A stretch of DNA of 64,000 bases from Acidobacteriota bacterium (GCA_003385635.1 QQUY01000001.1:2209001-2273000), one strand, 5' to 3'. Shown: positions 8,219 to 17,691, counted from the stretch's first letter. Numbers and translations are program-made. The notes: generated by a model from the letters alone, not told the origin.

Positions 8219-9463
8219 TTGCAAACGCATTCGAAAGAACAGATGGAACCTGTTTCAACAGACGTGATCGCATCTCCCGAGATGATGGACGAGTCGCTTG
8301 ACTCGCAGATGACCATCTCAATGGGCCCTCAGCACCCGTCAACGCACGGCGTTCTGAGACTTGAACTTGTGCTGGACGGAGAGATGGTCGTCACGGCCAA
8401 ACCCGACATCGGCTATCTCCACACGGGCATGGAGAAGCTTTTTGAGTACAAGAAATATCAGCAGGGAATTGTAATCACAGACCGGATGGATTACCTGAAT
8501 CCGCTCGGTAATAACCTCGCTTACGTGATGGCGGCCGAGAAGCTGCTTCAGCTCGAGATCCCTCCGCGTGCGCAGATAATCCGCGTTCTGATGTGCGAAC
8601 TCCAGAGGATCGCCTCGCACATGGTCTGGCTCGGCACTCACGCGCTCGACATCGGCGCGATGAGCCCCTTCTTTTTCTGTTTCCGGCAAAGAGAGAAGAT
8701 CCTGAACCTGATAGAGGCGGCTTCCGGCGGACGAATGACTCCGAGCTATTTCCGTATCGGCGGCCTGATGATGGACCTGCCCGCCGGATTCGAGAGACGG
8801 GTCAAGCAGTTTCTCGAGGATTTCCCTGCCGCGATGGATACGTTTGAGACGCTCGTCTCAGGCAATACGATCTGGCAGAGCAGGACACGCGAGATCGGAT
8901 ACATAAATAAGGAAGATGCGATCCAGTGGGGGCTGACGGGCCCGTGCCTCCGTGGGAGCGGAGTCGAGCTCGATCTGAGAAGGCATAACCCTTACACCGG
9001 CTACGAGACCTACGATTTTGAGATCCCGGTCGAGCACGGATGCGATGTGTGGGCAAGATTCCGTGTAAGGATGCGTGAGCTCTATGAAAGCGCAAAGATC
9101 GTTACCCAGGCGCTGGAGCGCCTGAAACCGGGACCTATCAAGGCAGATGCTCCGAAGGTCGTGCTGCCCGATCGCGACGATATGCGTAAGCATATGGATT
9201 CGCTGATCCATCACTTCCTGATCGTTGCGGAAGGCTTCAACGTTCCTCCCGGAGAGGTCTATATGCCGATCGAAGCTTCGAAGGGTGAACTCGGCGTTTA
9301 TATGAAGTCGAACGGCGGTCCGAAACCGGAACGTGTTCATTTCCGCGGACCCAGCTTTGTAAATCTTTCAGCGCTTCCGGACATGTCGGAAGGCGAGATG
9401 ATCGCCGATGTCGTTGCGATAATCGGTTCCCTGGACATCGTCCTTGGGGAGATCGACAGATAG
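8219..9463 (+). CDS. nuoD: NADH-quinone oxidoreductase subunit D
   Basis: The 49-kDa subunit (up to 414 residues), homologous to the large subunit of NiFe hydrogenases, forming the quinone pocket with NuoB. MGPQHPSTHGVLRLELVLDGE is near residue 35, with the quinone-contacting His in QHPSTHG. HTGMEKLFEYKKYQQ, DRMDYLNPLGNN and the C-terminal DVVAIIGSLDIVLGEIDR are all typical. The frame's first start is TTG at 8219; ATG at 8243 is equally possible, and neither has a strong ribosome-binding site. Confidence 0.96.
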   Translation: MQTHSKEQMEPVSTDVIASPEMMDESLDSQMTISMGPQHPSTHGVLRLELVLDGEMVVTAKPDIGYLHTGMEKLFEYKKYQQGIVITDRMDYLNPLGNNLAYVMAAEKLLQLEIPPRAQIIRVLMCELQRIASHMVWLGTHALDIGAMSPFFFCFRQREKILNLIEAASGGRMTPSYFRIGGLMMDLPAGFERRVKQFLEDFPAAMDTFETLVSGNTIWQSRTREIGYINKEDAIQWGLTGPCLRGSGVELDLRRHNPYTGYETYDFEIPVEHGCDVWARFRVRMRELYESAKIVTQALERLKPGPIKADAPKVVLPDRDDMRKHMDSLIHHFLIVAEGFNVPPGEVYMPIEASKGELGVYMKSNGGPKPERVHFRGPSFVNLSALPDMSEGEMIADVVAIIGSLDIVLGEIDR

Positions 9464-9536
9464 TCATTTATCAGTGCTCATCGATCAATGATCAGAGAAC
9501 ACTGGTAATTGATCGTTGGCCATTGACCTATGATCG

Positions 9537-10262
9537 ATGAATTTTGTAAGGCATTTCTTGATCGTCGGAATGGCTCTTGCAGTATCTGCGACGGTTGTCG
9601 CGCGAAGTTTTGACTCGTGCGAACTGGCGCTTACCTTTGTTGACAACGAAACCGGAGAAGAGATCGCTAGTCCTGAGGTCTTTCTGTTCACGAGGAAGGA
9701 CAGGAAAACTACCAAGGTAAAGGCGAGCGAGGGAAAGCTGCTTCTTCAGGAGCTGAAGGATGGCGACACTGGAGTGATGACGACCAGTGACGGTTATATG
9801 AACAGCTTCTTTCGTTTTGATCTCGAATGCCGGAAATCCGGTGAAACAGAGCCGAAAGACGTGATCGTACCCCTTTGGAAGGGCACGGATTCGAAGACGA
9901 TAATCCTCGAATTCGCAGCAGGGACGGAATACCTTCAACTGAAGGATCTGGGACCAAAACCGAAAGAGGGCGGAGAAAAAGGAGCTCCCACTTTGATCAG
10001 CAGAGGGGTGGTAAACGGTACGGCGATCAAGCTTTACCGTCCCGAATACCCTGAAGCGGCCCGCTCGATACGTTTGAGGGGCCTGGTCGAGGTGGAGGTC
10101 ACGATCGGCTTCGACGGACTGGTCGAGAATGCGGAAGTGATCAAGGGAAACAAGATCTTCCACGATTCTGTGCTTTCCGCGGTCAAGCGTTCAAAATTCG
10201 CTCCAACATTTCTGGGGGGAGTGCCGATCAAGGTTCGGGGAGTGCTTGTATACGATTTTTAG
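9537..10262 (+). CDS. Exported protein with TonB C-terminal domain, inside the nuo operon
   Basis: A 241-residue protein with an N-terminal signal peptide (about residues 5-23) and no proline-rich TonB spacer. Residues 25-130 resemble a beta-sandwich carboxypeptidase-regulatory-like segment (LTFVDNETGEEIASPEVFLFT). The last 75 residues are a TonB_C domain: YPEAARSIRLRGLVEVEVTI, then DGLVENAEVIKGN and KFAPTFLGGVPIKVRGVLVY. Such proteins are common in Acidobacteriota and probably work in the periplasm or as energy-transducer fragments. Its place between nuoD and nuoE, without its own terminator, suggests co-transcription; a role in complex I is not known. Confidence 0.85.
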   Translation: MNFVRHFLIVGMALAVSATVVARSFDSCELALTFVDNETGEEIASPEVFLFTRKDRKTTKVKASEGKLLLQELKDGDTGVMTTSDGYMNSFFRFDLECRKSGETEPKDVIVPLWKGTDSKTIILEFAAGTEYLQLKDLGPKPKEGGEKGAPTLISRGVVNGTAIKLYRPEYPEAARSIRLRGLVEVEVTIGFDGLVENAEVIKGNKIFHDSVLSAVKRSKFAPTFLGGVPIKVRGVLVYDF

Positions 10263-10319
10263 TCCGCGATCCGTGAGGGCTTAAATCACCGAAGATACCT
10301 GTTCCGTGAAAACTGAAAC

Positions 10320-10847
10320 ATGAGCAGCGTTGCAACAGATTACACAAATAAAGTTAACGTGACGGATGAGGTCGCGGAGTTCCCTCAGACAATCGTCGAG
10401 GAAATGCGGTCTCACCTTACGAAGTATCCAAAAGACAGGAGCCGTTCAGCGCTGATACCCCTGTTGTTCGTCATCCAGCGAGAGCGGGGATACATCGACA
10501 ATCCGGGCGTTAACTTTCTCGCGAAGTTCCTGAACCTCGAGGTTACGGACATCTGGGAGACGGCGACGTTCTATTCGATGTTCAACCTGCACCCGGTCGG
10601 CAAGTACCACATTCAGATGTGCAAGACATTGTCGTGCAAGATAATGGGCGAGCCGGAACTGACCGATCACATCTGCTCGAAGCTCGGTATCAGGGCCGGC
10701 GAAACGACCAAAGACGGCAAGTTCACCGTGAGCCGCGTTGAGTGTTTAGGCAGCTGCGGAACGGCGCCGATGATGCAGATCGGATTTGATTACCACGAAA
10801 ACCTGACGGCTGAAAAACTAGACAAGATAATCGAGGAATGCCAATAG
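10320..10847 (+). CDS. nuoE: NADH-quinone oxidoreductase subunit E
   Basis: A 175-residue thioredoxin-fold subunit carrying the binuclear cluster N1a. The four ligands are Cys101 and Cys106 (CKTLSC) and Cys142 and Cys146 (ECLGSCGTAP). The N-terminal helical part ALIPLLFVIQRERGYI is typical. With NuoF and NuoG it forms the NADH-oxidising module. The ATG at 10320 follows a 57-base gap after the TonB-domain gene. Confidence 0.97.
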   Translation: MSSVATDYTNKVNVTDEVAEFPQTIVEEMRSHLTKYPKDRSRSALIPLLFVIQRERGYIDNPGVNFLAKFLNLEVTDIWETATFYSMFNLHPVGKYHIQMCKTLSCKIMGEPELTDHICSKLGIRAGETTKDGKFTVSRVECLGSCGTAPMMQIGFDYHENLTAEKLDKIIEECQ

Positions 10848-10851
10848 ACAT

Positions 10852-11241
10852 ATGAGCAACGGAGACATCATTCGAGGCCTTTACGAGGCGTTCGCCAAAG
10901 GCGATGTGCCGACCGTCCTGGGGGCTTTTGACGAGAGTATCGAGTGGACCGAAGCAGCCGGCTTTATGTACGGCGGAACGTATACAGGTCCGAACTCGGT
11001 CCTCGAGAACGTCTTTATGAAGCTTGGAACTGAATGGGAAGGATTCAGCGCCGTTCCCGGCAAGATCATCGACGGCGGAGACGAGGTCGTCGCGACAGGA
11101 ACCTATTCAGGAAAGTACCTGGCGACCGGGAATTCGATGGAAGCGCCCTTTGCGCACGAATGGACTTTACGCGACGGAAAGATCGTAAAGTTCAGGCAGC
11201 ATACGGATACCAAGGTGATCGCCGATAGTTTGGGATTGTAG
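10852..11241 (+). CDS. SnoaL/NTF2-like protein between nuoE and nuoF
   Basis: A 129-residue cone-shaped alpha+beta barrel protein of the NTF2/SnoaL superfamily: IIRGLYEAFAKGDVPTVLGAF, then EWTEAAGFMYGGTYTGPNSV, and the C-terminal strands HEWTLRDGKIVKFRQHTDT. Members bind small hydrophobic ligands or act as ketosteroid-isomerase-like enzymes. It is exactly five bases after nuoE and three before nuoF, so it is translated as part of the operon. Its role there is unknown. Confidence 0.9.
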   Translation: MSNGDIIRGLYEAFAKGDVPTVLGAFDESIEWTEAAGFMYGGTYTGPNSVLENVFMKLGTEWEGFSAVPGKIIDGGDEVVATGTYSGKYLATGNSMEAPFAHEWTLRDGKIVKFRQHTDTKVIADSLGL

Positions 11242-11244
11242 GGA

Positions 11245-12567
11245 ATGGAAATAAGGGCAATAGGCTGTGAGCCGCTGCAACTAAAGCGGATGCACATTGA
11301 GAATGGTCACACCCTCGACGTGTATCGACAGACAGGCGGCTATGAATCGCTGAAGAAAGCGCTGAACATGACCTCAGACGAGATAATCGACGAGGTCAAG
11401 GCTTCCGCACTCCGCGGGCGCGGAGGCGCAGGCTTCCCGACCGGAATGAAGTGGGGATTTGTCCCTCGCGACTCGCCTAAGCCCAAGTACATAGTTTGTA
11501 ACGCGGACGAGTCCGAACCGGGCACTTTCAAAGACCGGTATCTTCTTGAGCGTGACCCGCACGCGCTGATCGAGGGCATGCTCATCGGAGCTTTCGCCCT
11601 CGGAGTAGAGACCTGCTACATCTACTACCGCGGGGAATACAAGTACCTGATCGAGATAATGGACCGGGCGATCGAAGAGGCCCGACAAGCAAATCTCGTA
11701 GGAAGGAACATACTCGGAAGCGATTTCAACTGCGAGTTTTACACTCACACGGGAGCTGGCGCTTACATTTGCGGAGAGGAAACTGCTCTTCTTTCGTCGC
11801 TCGAAGGCTTCCGCGGCCATCCGAGGATGAAGCCGCCTTTCCCCGCTGTCGAAGGCCTTTACGCGTGTCCGACGGTCGTGAACAATGTTGAGACGCTCAC
11901 TTCCGTCCCCCAGATCATCGAAATCGGCGGTAAGGCCTGGCAGGAGCTCGGCACAGAAAAATCGGGCGGAACAAAGCTCTGGTCCGTTTCCGGACACGTG
12001 AAGAAACCGGGCGTATACGAACTTCCGATGGGCTATCACGACATGGAGAAGTTCATCCTGGAAGACTGCGGCGGAATGCTTCGCGATGACAAGAAGCTGA
12101 AGGCCTGCATTCCCGGAGGTTCCAGCGTTTACGCGATGCGCGCCGACCAGATAATCGGGAAAGATGTGACCCTCGATTATGAAGGCCTTGTGGAAGCCGG
12201 ATCGATGGTAGGGTCGGGCGGCTTTATCGTTATCGACGAGACCGTGGACATGGTCGACTCGACAAAGAACCTTACAGAGTTCTATAAACACGAATCGTGC
12301 GGATGGTGCACGCCTTGCCGCGAAGGTACGGACTGGCTGGTCAAGATCTTTGACAGGATCTGGGCCGGCGGAGGGCGTCCGGAAGACGCTCAGCTGATCC
12401 TTGACCTTTGCGACAATATCGAGGGCAAATCGTTTTGTCCTTTGGGAGACGCTGCCGCGTGGGCGATCCAGGGCGCGGTGAAGCGATTCCCTGAAGATTT
12501 CAAGAAACATCTTTTGCAGAACGGAAACGGAGCGACCAACGCCGGGCAAGGTCAAGACTTGCACTGA
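11245..12567 (+). CDS. nuoF: NADH-quinone oxidoreductase subunit F
   Basis: A 440-residue subunit that oxidises NADH and holds FMN and cluster N3. FMN is bound by GRGGAGFPTGMKWGF (residues 58-72), NADH by the ICGEETALLSSLEG region near residue 176, and the 4Fe-4S cluster by SCGWCTPCREGTDWL near residue 350 plus Cys in SFCPLGDAAAW. The N-terminal 25 residues before the domain are longer than in some homologues, so a start at Met16 is possible. Confidence 0.97.
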   Translation: MEIRAIGCEPLQLKRMHIENGHTLDVYRQTGGYESLKKALNMTSDEIIDEVKASALRGRGGAGFPTGMKWGFVPRDSPKPKYIVCNADESEPGTFKDRYLLERDPHALIEGMLIGAFALGVETCYIYYRGEYKYLIEIMDRAIEEARQANLVGRNILGSDFNCEFYTHTGAGAYICGEETALLSSLEGFRGHPRMKPPFPAVEGLYACPTVVNNVETLTSVPQIIEIGGKAWQELGTEKSGGTKLWSVSGHVKKPGVYELPMGYHDMEKFILEDCGGMLRDDKKLKACIPGGSSVYAMRADQIIGKDVTLDYEGLVEAGSMVGSGGFIVIDETVDMVDSTKNLTEFYKHESCGWCTPCREGTDWLVKIFDRIWAGGGRPEDAQLILDLCDNIEGKSFCPLGDAAAWAIQGAVKRFPEDFKKHLLQNGNGATNAGQGQDLH

Positions 12568-12715
12568 GCCCTTTCAGGAGGTCTCCCGGGAATTGGTCGA
12601 TTCGACTAGCTGACTGGCCTGTGCCATATTTTGCGCAGATCTCAGCGGATAAAATTGAGGACGCGCCGCGGAATTGTGCAGTAGCAGTGACACTGCGGGG
12701 CGGTAAAAGAAGATT

Positions 12716-13033
12716 ATGGGAAAAGGAGACAAGCGTACAAGGCGAGGAAAGATCTTCGCGGGAAGTTTTGGCAGGTCGAGGCCAAAACCTAACAAGGTCA
12801 AGAAGCATAAGGCTCCGCCGGAGGACGAGAAGGCGAAGTCCGAGAAGAAAGAGCCAAAGGCAAAGAAAGCCGCTGAAAAGAAACCGACGGTGAAGAAGGC
12901 GACCAAGAAAAAGGAACCGCCGAAAGAAGAGCCGAAAGAAAAGCAGTCCGAAAAGGAAGAAGCAAAAGCGGACGTCAAGGAAGAAAAGAAGGAAAAGGCA
13001 GAAGCTAAGGACTCAAAAGACGAAGAGGAATAG
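12716..13033 (+). CDS. Ribosomal protein THX with Lys/Glu-rich extension
   Basis: A 105-residue very basic protein. The first 30 residues, MGKGDKRTRRGKIFAGSFGR followed by SRPKPNK, match the small 30S protein THX (bTHX), which fits in a cavity at the top of the 30S head. The remaining 70 residues are a low-complexity charged tail of Lys, Glu and Ala repeats, absent in the classic 26-residue form of Thermus. Ribosomal proteins of this type with charged tails occur in several phyla. It is isolated from other ribosomal genes, between nuoF and nuoG. Confidence 0.82.
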   Translation: MGKGDKRTRRGKIFAGSFGRSRPKPNKVKKHKAPPEDEKAKSEKKEPKAKKAAEKKPTVKKATKKKEPPKEEPKEKQSEKEEAKADVKEEKKEKAEAKDSKDEEE

Positions 13034-13045
13034 CGCCTATCCACG

Positions 13046-15304
13046 ATGGCTGAAGAAACGATCAAAGTAACCATTGACGGGCAGGAATTCGAGGTCGAGA
13101 ACAACAGGCCGCTGATCGATGTGATCAACGAGAAAGGCTTTGGGGTTCCCTCATTCTGCTATTACGCCGACCTCGAGCTCCAGGCCTCGTGCCGGATGTG
13201 CCTTGTACGCATCGAGAAGATGCCGAAACTTCAGGCGTCCTGCACGATCGCCTGCCGTGACGGAATGGAGGTCACGACGCAAAGCGAGGAGATAGAAAAG
13301 GCTCAGCGCGCGATGGGAGAGTTTCTTCTTGCGAACCATCCGCTCGATTGCCCGGTCTGCGATCGAGGAGGCGAATGCGAGCTTCAGGAAGTGATCTTCG
13401 ACTGGGGAGATGTTGAAGAGCGTTTCAACGAATCGAAGAACGCGCACCCGGAGAAGTTCCTCTCGCCGATCGTAGCTAACGATCAGCAGAGGTGCATTCT
13501 CTGTAAGCGCTGCACGAGAGTCTGTCACGAATGGATGGGCGAAGATGCGATCGAGGCGGGTAACCGCGGCGTGAACACGGTGATCGGTACGTATGGCGGC
13601 TGGCTGAATTGTTCGCAATGCGGGAATTGCATCGAGGTCTGTCCGACAGGCACACTTCTCGACGGAGTATACCGTCACGAAACCCGTCCGTGGGAGCTGG
13701 ATCAGACTATAACCACCTGCACATACTGTTCGGACGGATGCCAGCTGTCCGTGGGTTCGCGCGGAGAGGAAGTCCACAGGATCGTAGCGCGCGACCGTTA
13801 TGTGAACGGCATCAACGGCGAGTTCCTTTGTATCAAGGGACGGTTCGCGCACGAGTTCATCAACCACGGCGAGCGCATCAAGACGCCTTTGATCCGATAT
13901 CAAAAAGGCGGAAAGCTGATCCCTGCAACTTGGGACGATGCCGTGGCATTCGCGGCGGGCAAATTTAAGGAAGCGAAGAATCCGGGAGTTGTGGCCTCGT
14001 CCAGGCTAACCAACGAGTCTGTCCACACCCTGAAGCGATTTGCTGATGAGTGTCTTGAAAACGCAAGCTATTCAGTTTCAGACACCTACGACCTCGGCCC
14101 GTTTTTCGCGAATCTTTCGGCGCCGCTTTCCACGCACAAGGACATACGGTTTGCCGACACGATCGTCGTCTTTGGCGGCGATGTCGACGAAGAGCATCCG
14201 CTGACGGCGAAACAGATCAGGCAGGCTGTCAGGAACGGCGGAGCCAAACTGATCCTAGTTAATGACACGCCGAGCAGGCTTTCGCATCAGGCTTCCCAGT
14301 TTATACACGTTAATCCCGGAACAGTTGAGGCATTTGTCGCTGCACTCGCAGATCCGGGGCTCGCTGGCACAGCGGCGGCGAAAATGGGGGTCAATGCTTC
14401 AGAGATTGACCGAGCCCGCGAGACGGCGAATGAAGCGAAGGGCGATCTGATCCTGATGTTCGGAGGCGATCTTGGCCCCGAGGCACAGTCGATAGCCGCC
14501 AGTCTTGCTTCCCGGCACGAACATCAGAACGTCAAGCTTCATCCGCTCGCAGGTTACAGCAATTCGGTCGGCGCTTCGGACATGATGGCTGGTCGCCGTA
14601 ATATCCGAGAGGTCCTTCGAGATTGCGATGCACTTCTTATCGGCGGAAGCCTTCTCGATGAAGAGATGGCTTCAGCGGATCTTGCCTCGAAGTCGTTCGT
14701 GGCCGTACAGGAGCTTTTCCTGACAGAAACCTGTGAGGCGGCCGACGTGGTATTCCCCGCCGCTTCGTTTGCCGAGAGCGACGGGACTTACACCAACAAT
14801 GACGGATTCGTCCAGAGAGTGCGCCGGGCTATAGATCCGGTTCACCAGGCAAAGCCGGACTGGATGATCACTTCCCTTCTGGCGTCACAGCTTGGAGTAG
14901 ATTTCGGCTATTCATTCTCGGCTTCCGCGGTGTTCAGAAGCATCGCCGATTCGGTCGAGGCGTATCAGGGACTACGTTATCCGGACCTGAAGGACGAAAC
15001 AAGGCCGGTCCAGGTCAAGCACAGGCTTTCATCAGGCGGAGATCTCTCGCGCGAGATGGGAGCGCTTCGCGACAGGATCTCGCAGTTCCCGGACGAGGCA
15101 GAGAAGATCACAGAAGAACCCAGGATCGGGCACAAGCTTCACCGTGTCACGACCCTTACGGGCAAGACATCGCAGTTCCATCTGCTGGAGAACGGGAACC
15201 CAAAACCCGACAATCTGCTTGTCTCGCCTTTATTCCAGTTCAATCTGGACGGAACACCGAAAGAAGAAGAAAAAGAGGAGGAGACCTCAGCCGCCACAAC
15301 ATAG
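13046..15304 (+). CDS. nuoG: NADH-quinone oxidoreductase subunit G
   Basis: A 752-residue Fe-S subunit of complex I. The 2Fe-2S centre is held by Cys38, Cys49, Cys52 and Cys66; the His-Cys3 cluster by His98, Cys102, Cys105 and Cys111; the next 4Fe-4S clusters by Cys150/153/156/160 and Cys189/192/195/199. A further CTYCSDGC plus Cys262 (225, 228, 232, 262) gives the distant N7-type cluster found in some bacteria. The C-terminal two-thirds are a molybdopterin-oxidoreductase-like domain without a cofactor. The acidic tail (KEEEKEEET) is typical of this lineage. Confidence 0.97.
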   Translation: MAEETIKVTIDGQEFEVENNRPLIDVINEKGFGVPSFCYYADLELQASCRMCLVRIEKMPKLQASCTIACRDGMEVTTQSEEIEKAQRAMGEFLLANHPLDCPVCDRGGECELQEVIFDWGDVEERFNESKNAHPEKFLSPIVANDQQRCILCKRCTRVCHEWMGEDAIEAGNRGVNTVIGTYGGWLNCSQCGNCIEVCPTGTLLDGVYRHETRPWELDQTITTCTYCSDGCQLSVGSRGEEVHRIVARDRYVNGINGEFLCIKGRFAHEFINHGERIKTPLIRYQKGGKLIPATWDDAVAFAAGKFKEAKNPGVVASSRLTNESVHTLKRFADECLENASYSVSDTYDLGPFFANLSAPLSTHKDIRFADTIVVFGGDVDEEHPLTAKQIRQAVRNGGAKLILVNDTPSRLSHQASQFIHVNPGTVEAFVAALADPGLAGTAAAKMGVNASEIDRARETANEAKGDLILMFGGDLGPEAQSIAASLASRHEHQNVKLHPLAGYSNSVGASDMMAGRRNIREVLRDCDALLIGGSLLDEEMASADLASKSFVAVQELFLTETCEAADVVFPAASFAESDGTYTNNDGFVQRVRRAIDPVHQAKPDWMITSLLASQLGVDFGYSFSASAVFRSIADSVEAYQGLRYPDLKDETRPVQVKHRLSSGGDLSREMGALRDRISQFPDEAEKITEEPRIGHKLHRVTTLTGKTSQFHLLENGNPKPDNLLVSPLFQFNLDGTPKEEEKEEETSAATT

Positions 15305-15331
15305 TGCGGTCGCCGGAAGGCGTTTTCTTTT

Positions 15332-16459
15332 ATGGAATTCGAATCTGTCGTTCAAACCGTATTCCCGTTCGCCGTCATCGCGGTGGCGATCTTCCTCGCT
15401 TTTAATGGCGTTCTGATGATCGTCGCTTACACGGTCCTCGCCGAGCGAAAGGTCCTGGGCTGGATTCAGGGGCGAATCGGACCGAACAGGGTCGGACCGT
15501 GGGGTGTGCTTCAGCCTTTTGCAGACCTGCTCAAGTTCATCTTCAAAGAGGATCTAGTACCGGACAAGTCGACGAAGTTCATTTACTATCTGGCACCGTT
15601 GGTAGCTTTGACGGCGGCATTGATGCCCATCATCGTTTATCCCTTCGGACCTTCGATAAAGGCTGATCTTTCGGAATGGCTTCCATACGGGCTCGGCGAA
15701 ACGTTCTCGCACATCCCGCTCGTGATAGCGGATCTCGATGTAGGGATCCTTTATGTTCTCGCGATCACGTCTGTCGGAGTTTACGGGATCGCTCTCGCAG
15801 GCTGGTCCTCTAATTCCAAGTATTCTCTGATGGGCGGGCTTCGTTCTTCCGCGCAGATGATCTCGTATGAGCTTGCGATGGGAGCTTCGGTCATAGGGGT
15901 CGTTCTGCTTTCGGGAACTCTTAGCCTGACCGGGATCATAGACGCACAGATCCACTCGCCCTGGTGGTCAAAGTGGTTCATCGTGCCGCAGTTTGTCGGG
16001 TTCATGGTTTTTCTGATCGCGGCGTTTGCCGAGACGAACCGTGTACCGTTCGACCTTCCGGAAGCCGAGACCGAGCTTGTAGCGGGATTTCACACTGAGT
16101 ATTCGGCTCTGAAGTTCGCGCTCTTCTTTATGGCGGAATACGTGAATATGTTCACCGTTTCCGTGATGTGCGTGACACTTTTCCTCGGCGGTTGGTACAT
16201 TCCAGGTCTCGACTGGCTCGCCCGTCAGACCGATCTGGTTTGGCTGTTCGGCGCAGGCACCGTAGGCTACGCCGTAGTCAGCCACGTCGGCTTCCTGTTA
16301 AAGATCTTTGCGTTCCTCTTCCTCTACATATGGATCAGGGGAACGCTTCCGCGATTCCGTTTTGACCAATTGATGAACTTCGGTTGGAAGTTCCTTCTGC
16401 CGGTGGCGCTCGCGAATGTGATCCTGACGGTCATCGTAGTGTTCTTCTGGCATCGCTGA
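15332..16459 (+). CDS. nuoH: NADH-quinone oxidoreductase subunit H
   Basis: A 375-residue membrane subunit that joins the peripheral and membrane arms and lines the quinone channel. AERKVLGWIQGRIGPNRVGP (residues 36-55) is the signature loop; AFAETNRVPFDLPEAETELVAGFHTEYS is the long conserved acidic loop near residue 230. Eight or nine transmembrane segments are visible. In most genomes nuoI follows; here nuoJ does, 50 bases later. Confidence 0.97.
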   Translation: MEFESVVQTVFPFAVIAVAIFLAFNGVLMIVAYTVLAERKVLGWIQGRIGPNRVGPWGVLQPFADLLKFIFKEDLVPDKSTKFIYYLAPLVALTAALMPIIVYPFGPSIKADLSEWLPYGLGETFSHIPLVIADLDVGILYVLAITSVGVYGIALAGWSSNSKYSLMGGLRSSAQMISYELAMGASVIGVVLLSGTLSLTGIIDAQIHSPWWSKWFIVPQFVGFMVFLIAAFAETNRVPFDLPEAETELVAGFHTEYSALKFALFFMAEYVNMFTVSVMCVTLFLGGWYIPGLDWLARQTDLVWLFGAGTVGYAVVSHVGFLLKIFAFLFLYIWIRGTLPRFRFDQLMNFGWKFLLPVALANVILTVIVVFFWHR

Positions 16460-16509
16460 TGAAATGCGGACCGAAAGCTTTACCGCGGTCCGTTAGAAAC
16501 TAGACTGAA

Positions 16510-17052
16510 ATGGTATCCGTCCTTTTCTTCATCCTTGCAGGACTCGCGATCGCGTGTGCGGTCTCTTGTGTTTATCACAAGAACCCTCTTTACAGCGCGG
16601 TTTCGCTGATAGGCGTGTTTATTTCGCTCGCCTGCATCTACCTGACCCTTGCGGCGCCTTTCATAGCGATCGTGCAGATCCTTGTGTATGCGGGGGCGAT
16701 CATGGTCCTCGTGGTCTTCGTGATCATGCTTTTGAACCTGGACGAGGACAAGCCATTGACGCGGCTCAGGTATTTGTTCCCCATCGGCGGGGTTTTGGGC
16801 CTCGTACTGCTTGCCCAGACGCTCTTCATCTTCTATGCGGTAACAAAGACACCGCATACGTCCTCGGAGCAGGGAAACGTCGTCGGCCAGTCGATGAGCA
16901 TCGGCAGGGCGATGTACACAGAGTATCTGCTGCCTGTCGAGATCGTAGGCATCTTGCTCCTTATGGCGATAGTGGGTGCGATGATCATGTCCCGAAGGAT
17001 GGGCGAGCCGAATCTCGAAGCGGTTGAAGGATCCAGGGAGGGCGGAGACTAG
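16510..17052 (+). CDS. nuoJ: NADH-quinone oxidoreductase subunit J
   Basis: A 180-residue membrane subunit with five transmembrane segments. [21 protein letters not shown] and [20 protein letters not shown] are the family signature, the latter with the pi-bulge helix that gates proton movement. It lies upstream of nuoK with a gap of four bases. Confidence 0.96.
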   Translation: MVSVLFFILAGLAIACAVSCVYHKNPLYSAVSLIGVFISLACIYLTLAAPFIAIVQILVYAGAIMVLVVFVIMLLNLDEDKPLTRLRYLFPIGGVLGLVLLAQTLFIFYAVTKTPHTSSEQGNVVGQSMSIGRAMYTEYLLPVEIVGILLLMAIVGAMIMSRRMGEPNLEAVEGSREGGD

Positions 17053-17056
17053 TCTT

Positions 17057-17362
17057 ATGGAACCAGGACTTGGATCATATCTGGCCCTTTCAGGGATCCT
17101 GTTCAGCATCGGCGCTGTGGGAGTGATCTACAAGCGCAATGCGATCGGGATGTTTATGTGCATCGAGCTGATGCTGAATGCCGTGAACCTTTCGTTCGTG
17201 GCCTTTTCGAGGCACTACGGCGATGTGACGGGACAGCTTTTCGTTTTTGTCGTGATGAGCGTCGCGGCGGCGGAGGCGGCCGTCGGACTTGGCATCATCA
17301 TTACGTTCTTCCGGAACCGGCTTTCGGTGGATGTTGATGACGCGAGTATTTTGAAGAATTAG
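17057..17362 (+). CDS. nuoK: NADH-quinone oxidoreductase subunit K
   Basis: A 101-residue MrpC-like membrane subunit with three transmembrane helices. The frame opens at 17024 inside nuoJ, but the ATG at 17057 gives the standard [13 protein letters not shown] start. The helix [16 protein letters not shown] holds the membrane Glu that takes part in proton transfer, with the second Glu in [11 protein letters not shown]. It is followed not by nuoL but by the palindromic element at 17370. Confidence 0.96.
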   Translation: MEPGLGSYLALSGILFSIGAVGVIYKRNAIGMFMCIELMLNAVNLSFVAFSRHYGDVTGQLFVFVVMSVAAAEAAVGLGIIITFFRNRLSVDVDDASILKN

Positions 17363-17369
17363 TTTGTTT

Positions 17370-17493
17370 GCCACTAATTTCACGAATTTTACTAATTTGG
17401 CGAATAGCAAGAGTGGGTAATTTCAATACGAATCGAATTCTGACGGTGGTGAGATCAAATCTGTAGATTCGTGAAATTAGTGAAATTCGTGGC
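17370..17493 (+). repeat. Palindromic element, left copy (MITE-like)
   Basis: A 124-base element whose ends are inverted repeats: the left end starts GCCACTAATTTCACGAATTT and the right end, reversed, reads GCCACGAATTTCACTAATTT. It lies between nuoK and the DUF1272 gene. A second copy of the same length and layout is at 17692-17816, and internal parts also match. Confidence 0.85.
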
Positions 17494-17502
17494 TGAGGAT
17501 AA

Positions 17503-17688
17503 ATGGCGCTGGAGATGAAAGCTGAATGCGAGAAGTGCAGTCGAGAACTCGCTGCCGACGGCGAGGCGTTCATCTGCAGTTACGAATGCACTTTTTGCGA
17601 AGATTGCACGGCCTCGTTGGAGTCGATCTGCCCGAACTGCGGCGGCGAGCTGGTGGCAAGGCCCAAGAAATCTGTCGCCACGGACTAG
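17503..17688 (+). CDS. DUF1272 small zinc-ribbon protein
   Basis: A 61-residue protein with eight cysteines in pairs: CEKC, then Cys in FICSYECTFCEDC, then CPNC. The order and the end, CPNCGGELVARPKK, match the DUF1272 family, presumably binding two zinc ions; the function is unknown. ATG at 17515 (MKAECEKC) is an alternative start. The gene is bracketed by two direct copies of a palindromic element and splits the nuo operon between nuoK and nuoL. Confidence 0.9.
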   Translation: MALEMKAECEKCSRELAADGEAFICSYECTFCEDCTASLESICPNCGGELVARPKKSVATD

Positions 17689-17691
17689 GCA

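Noticed and set aside
12574-13128. Minus-strand ORF rich in Ser and Phe
   Set aside because: It is the antisense of the Lys/Glu-rich THX tail and the nuoG start.
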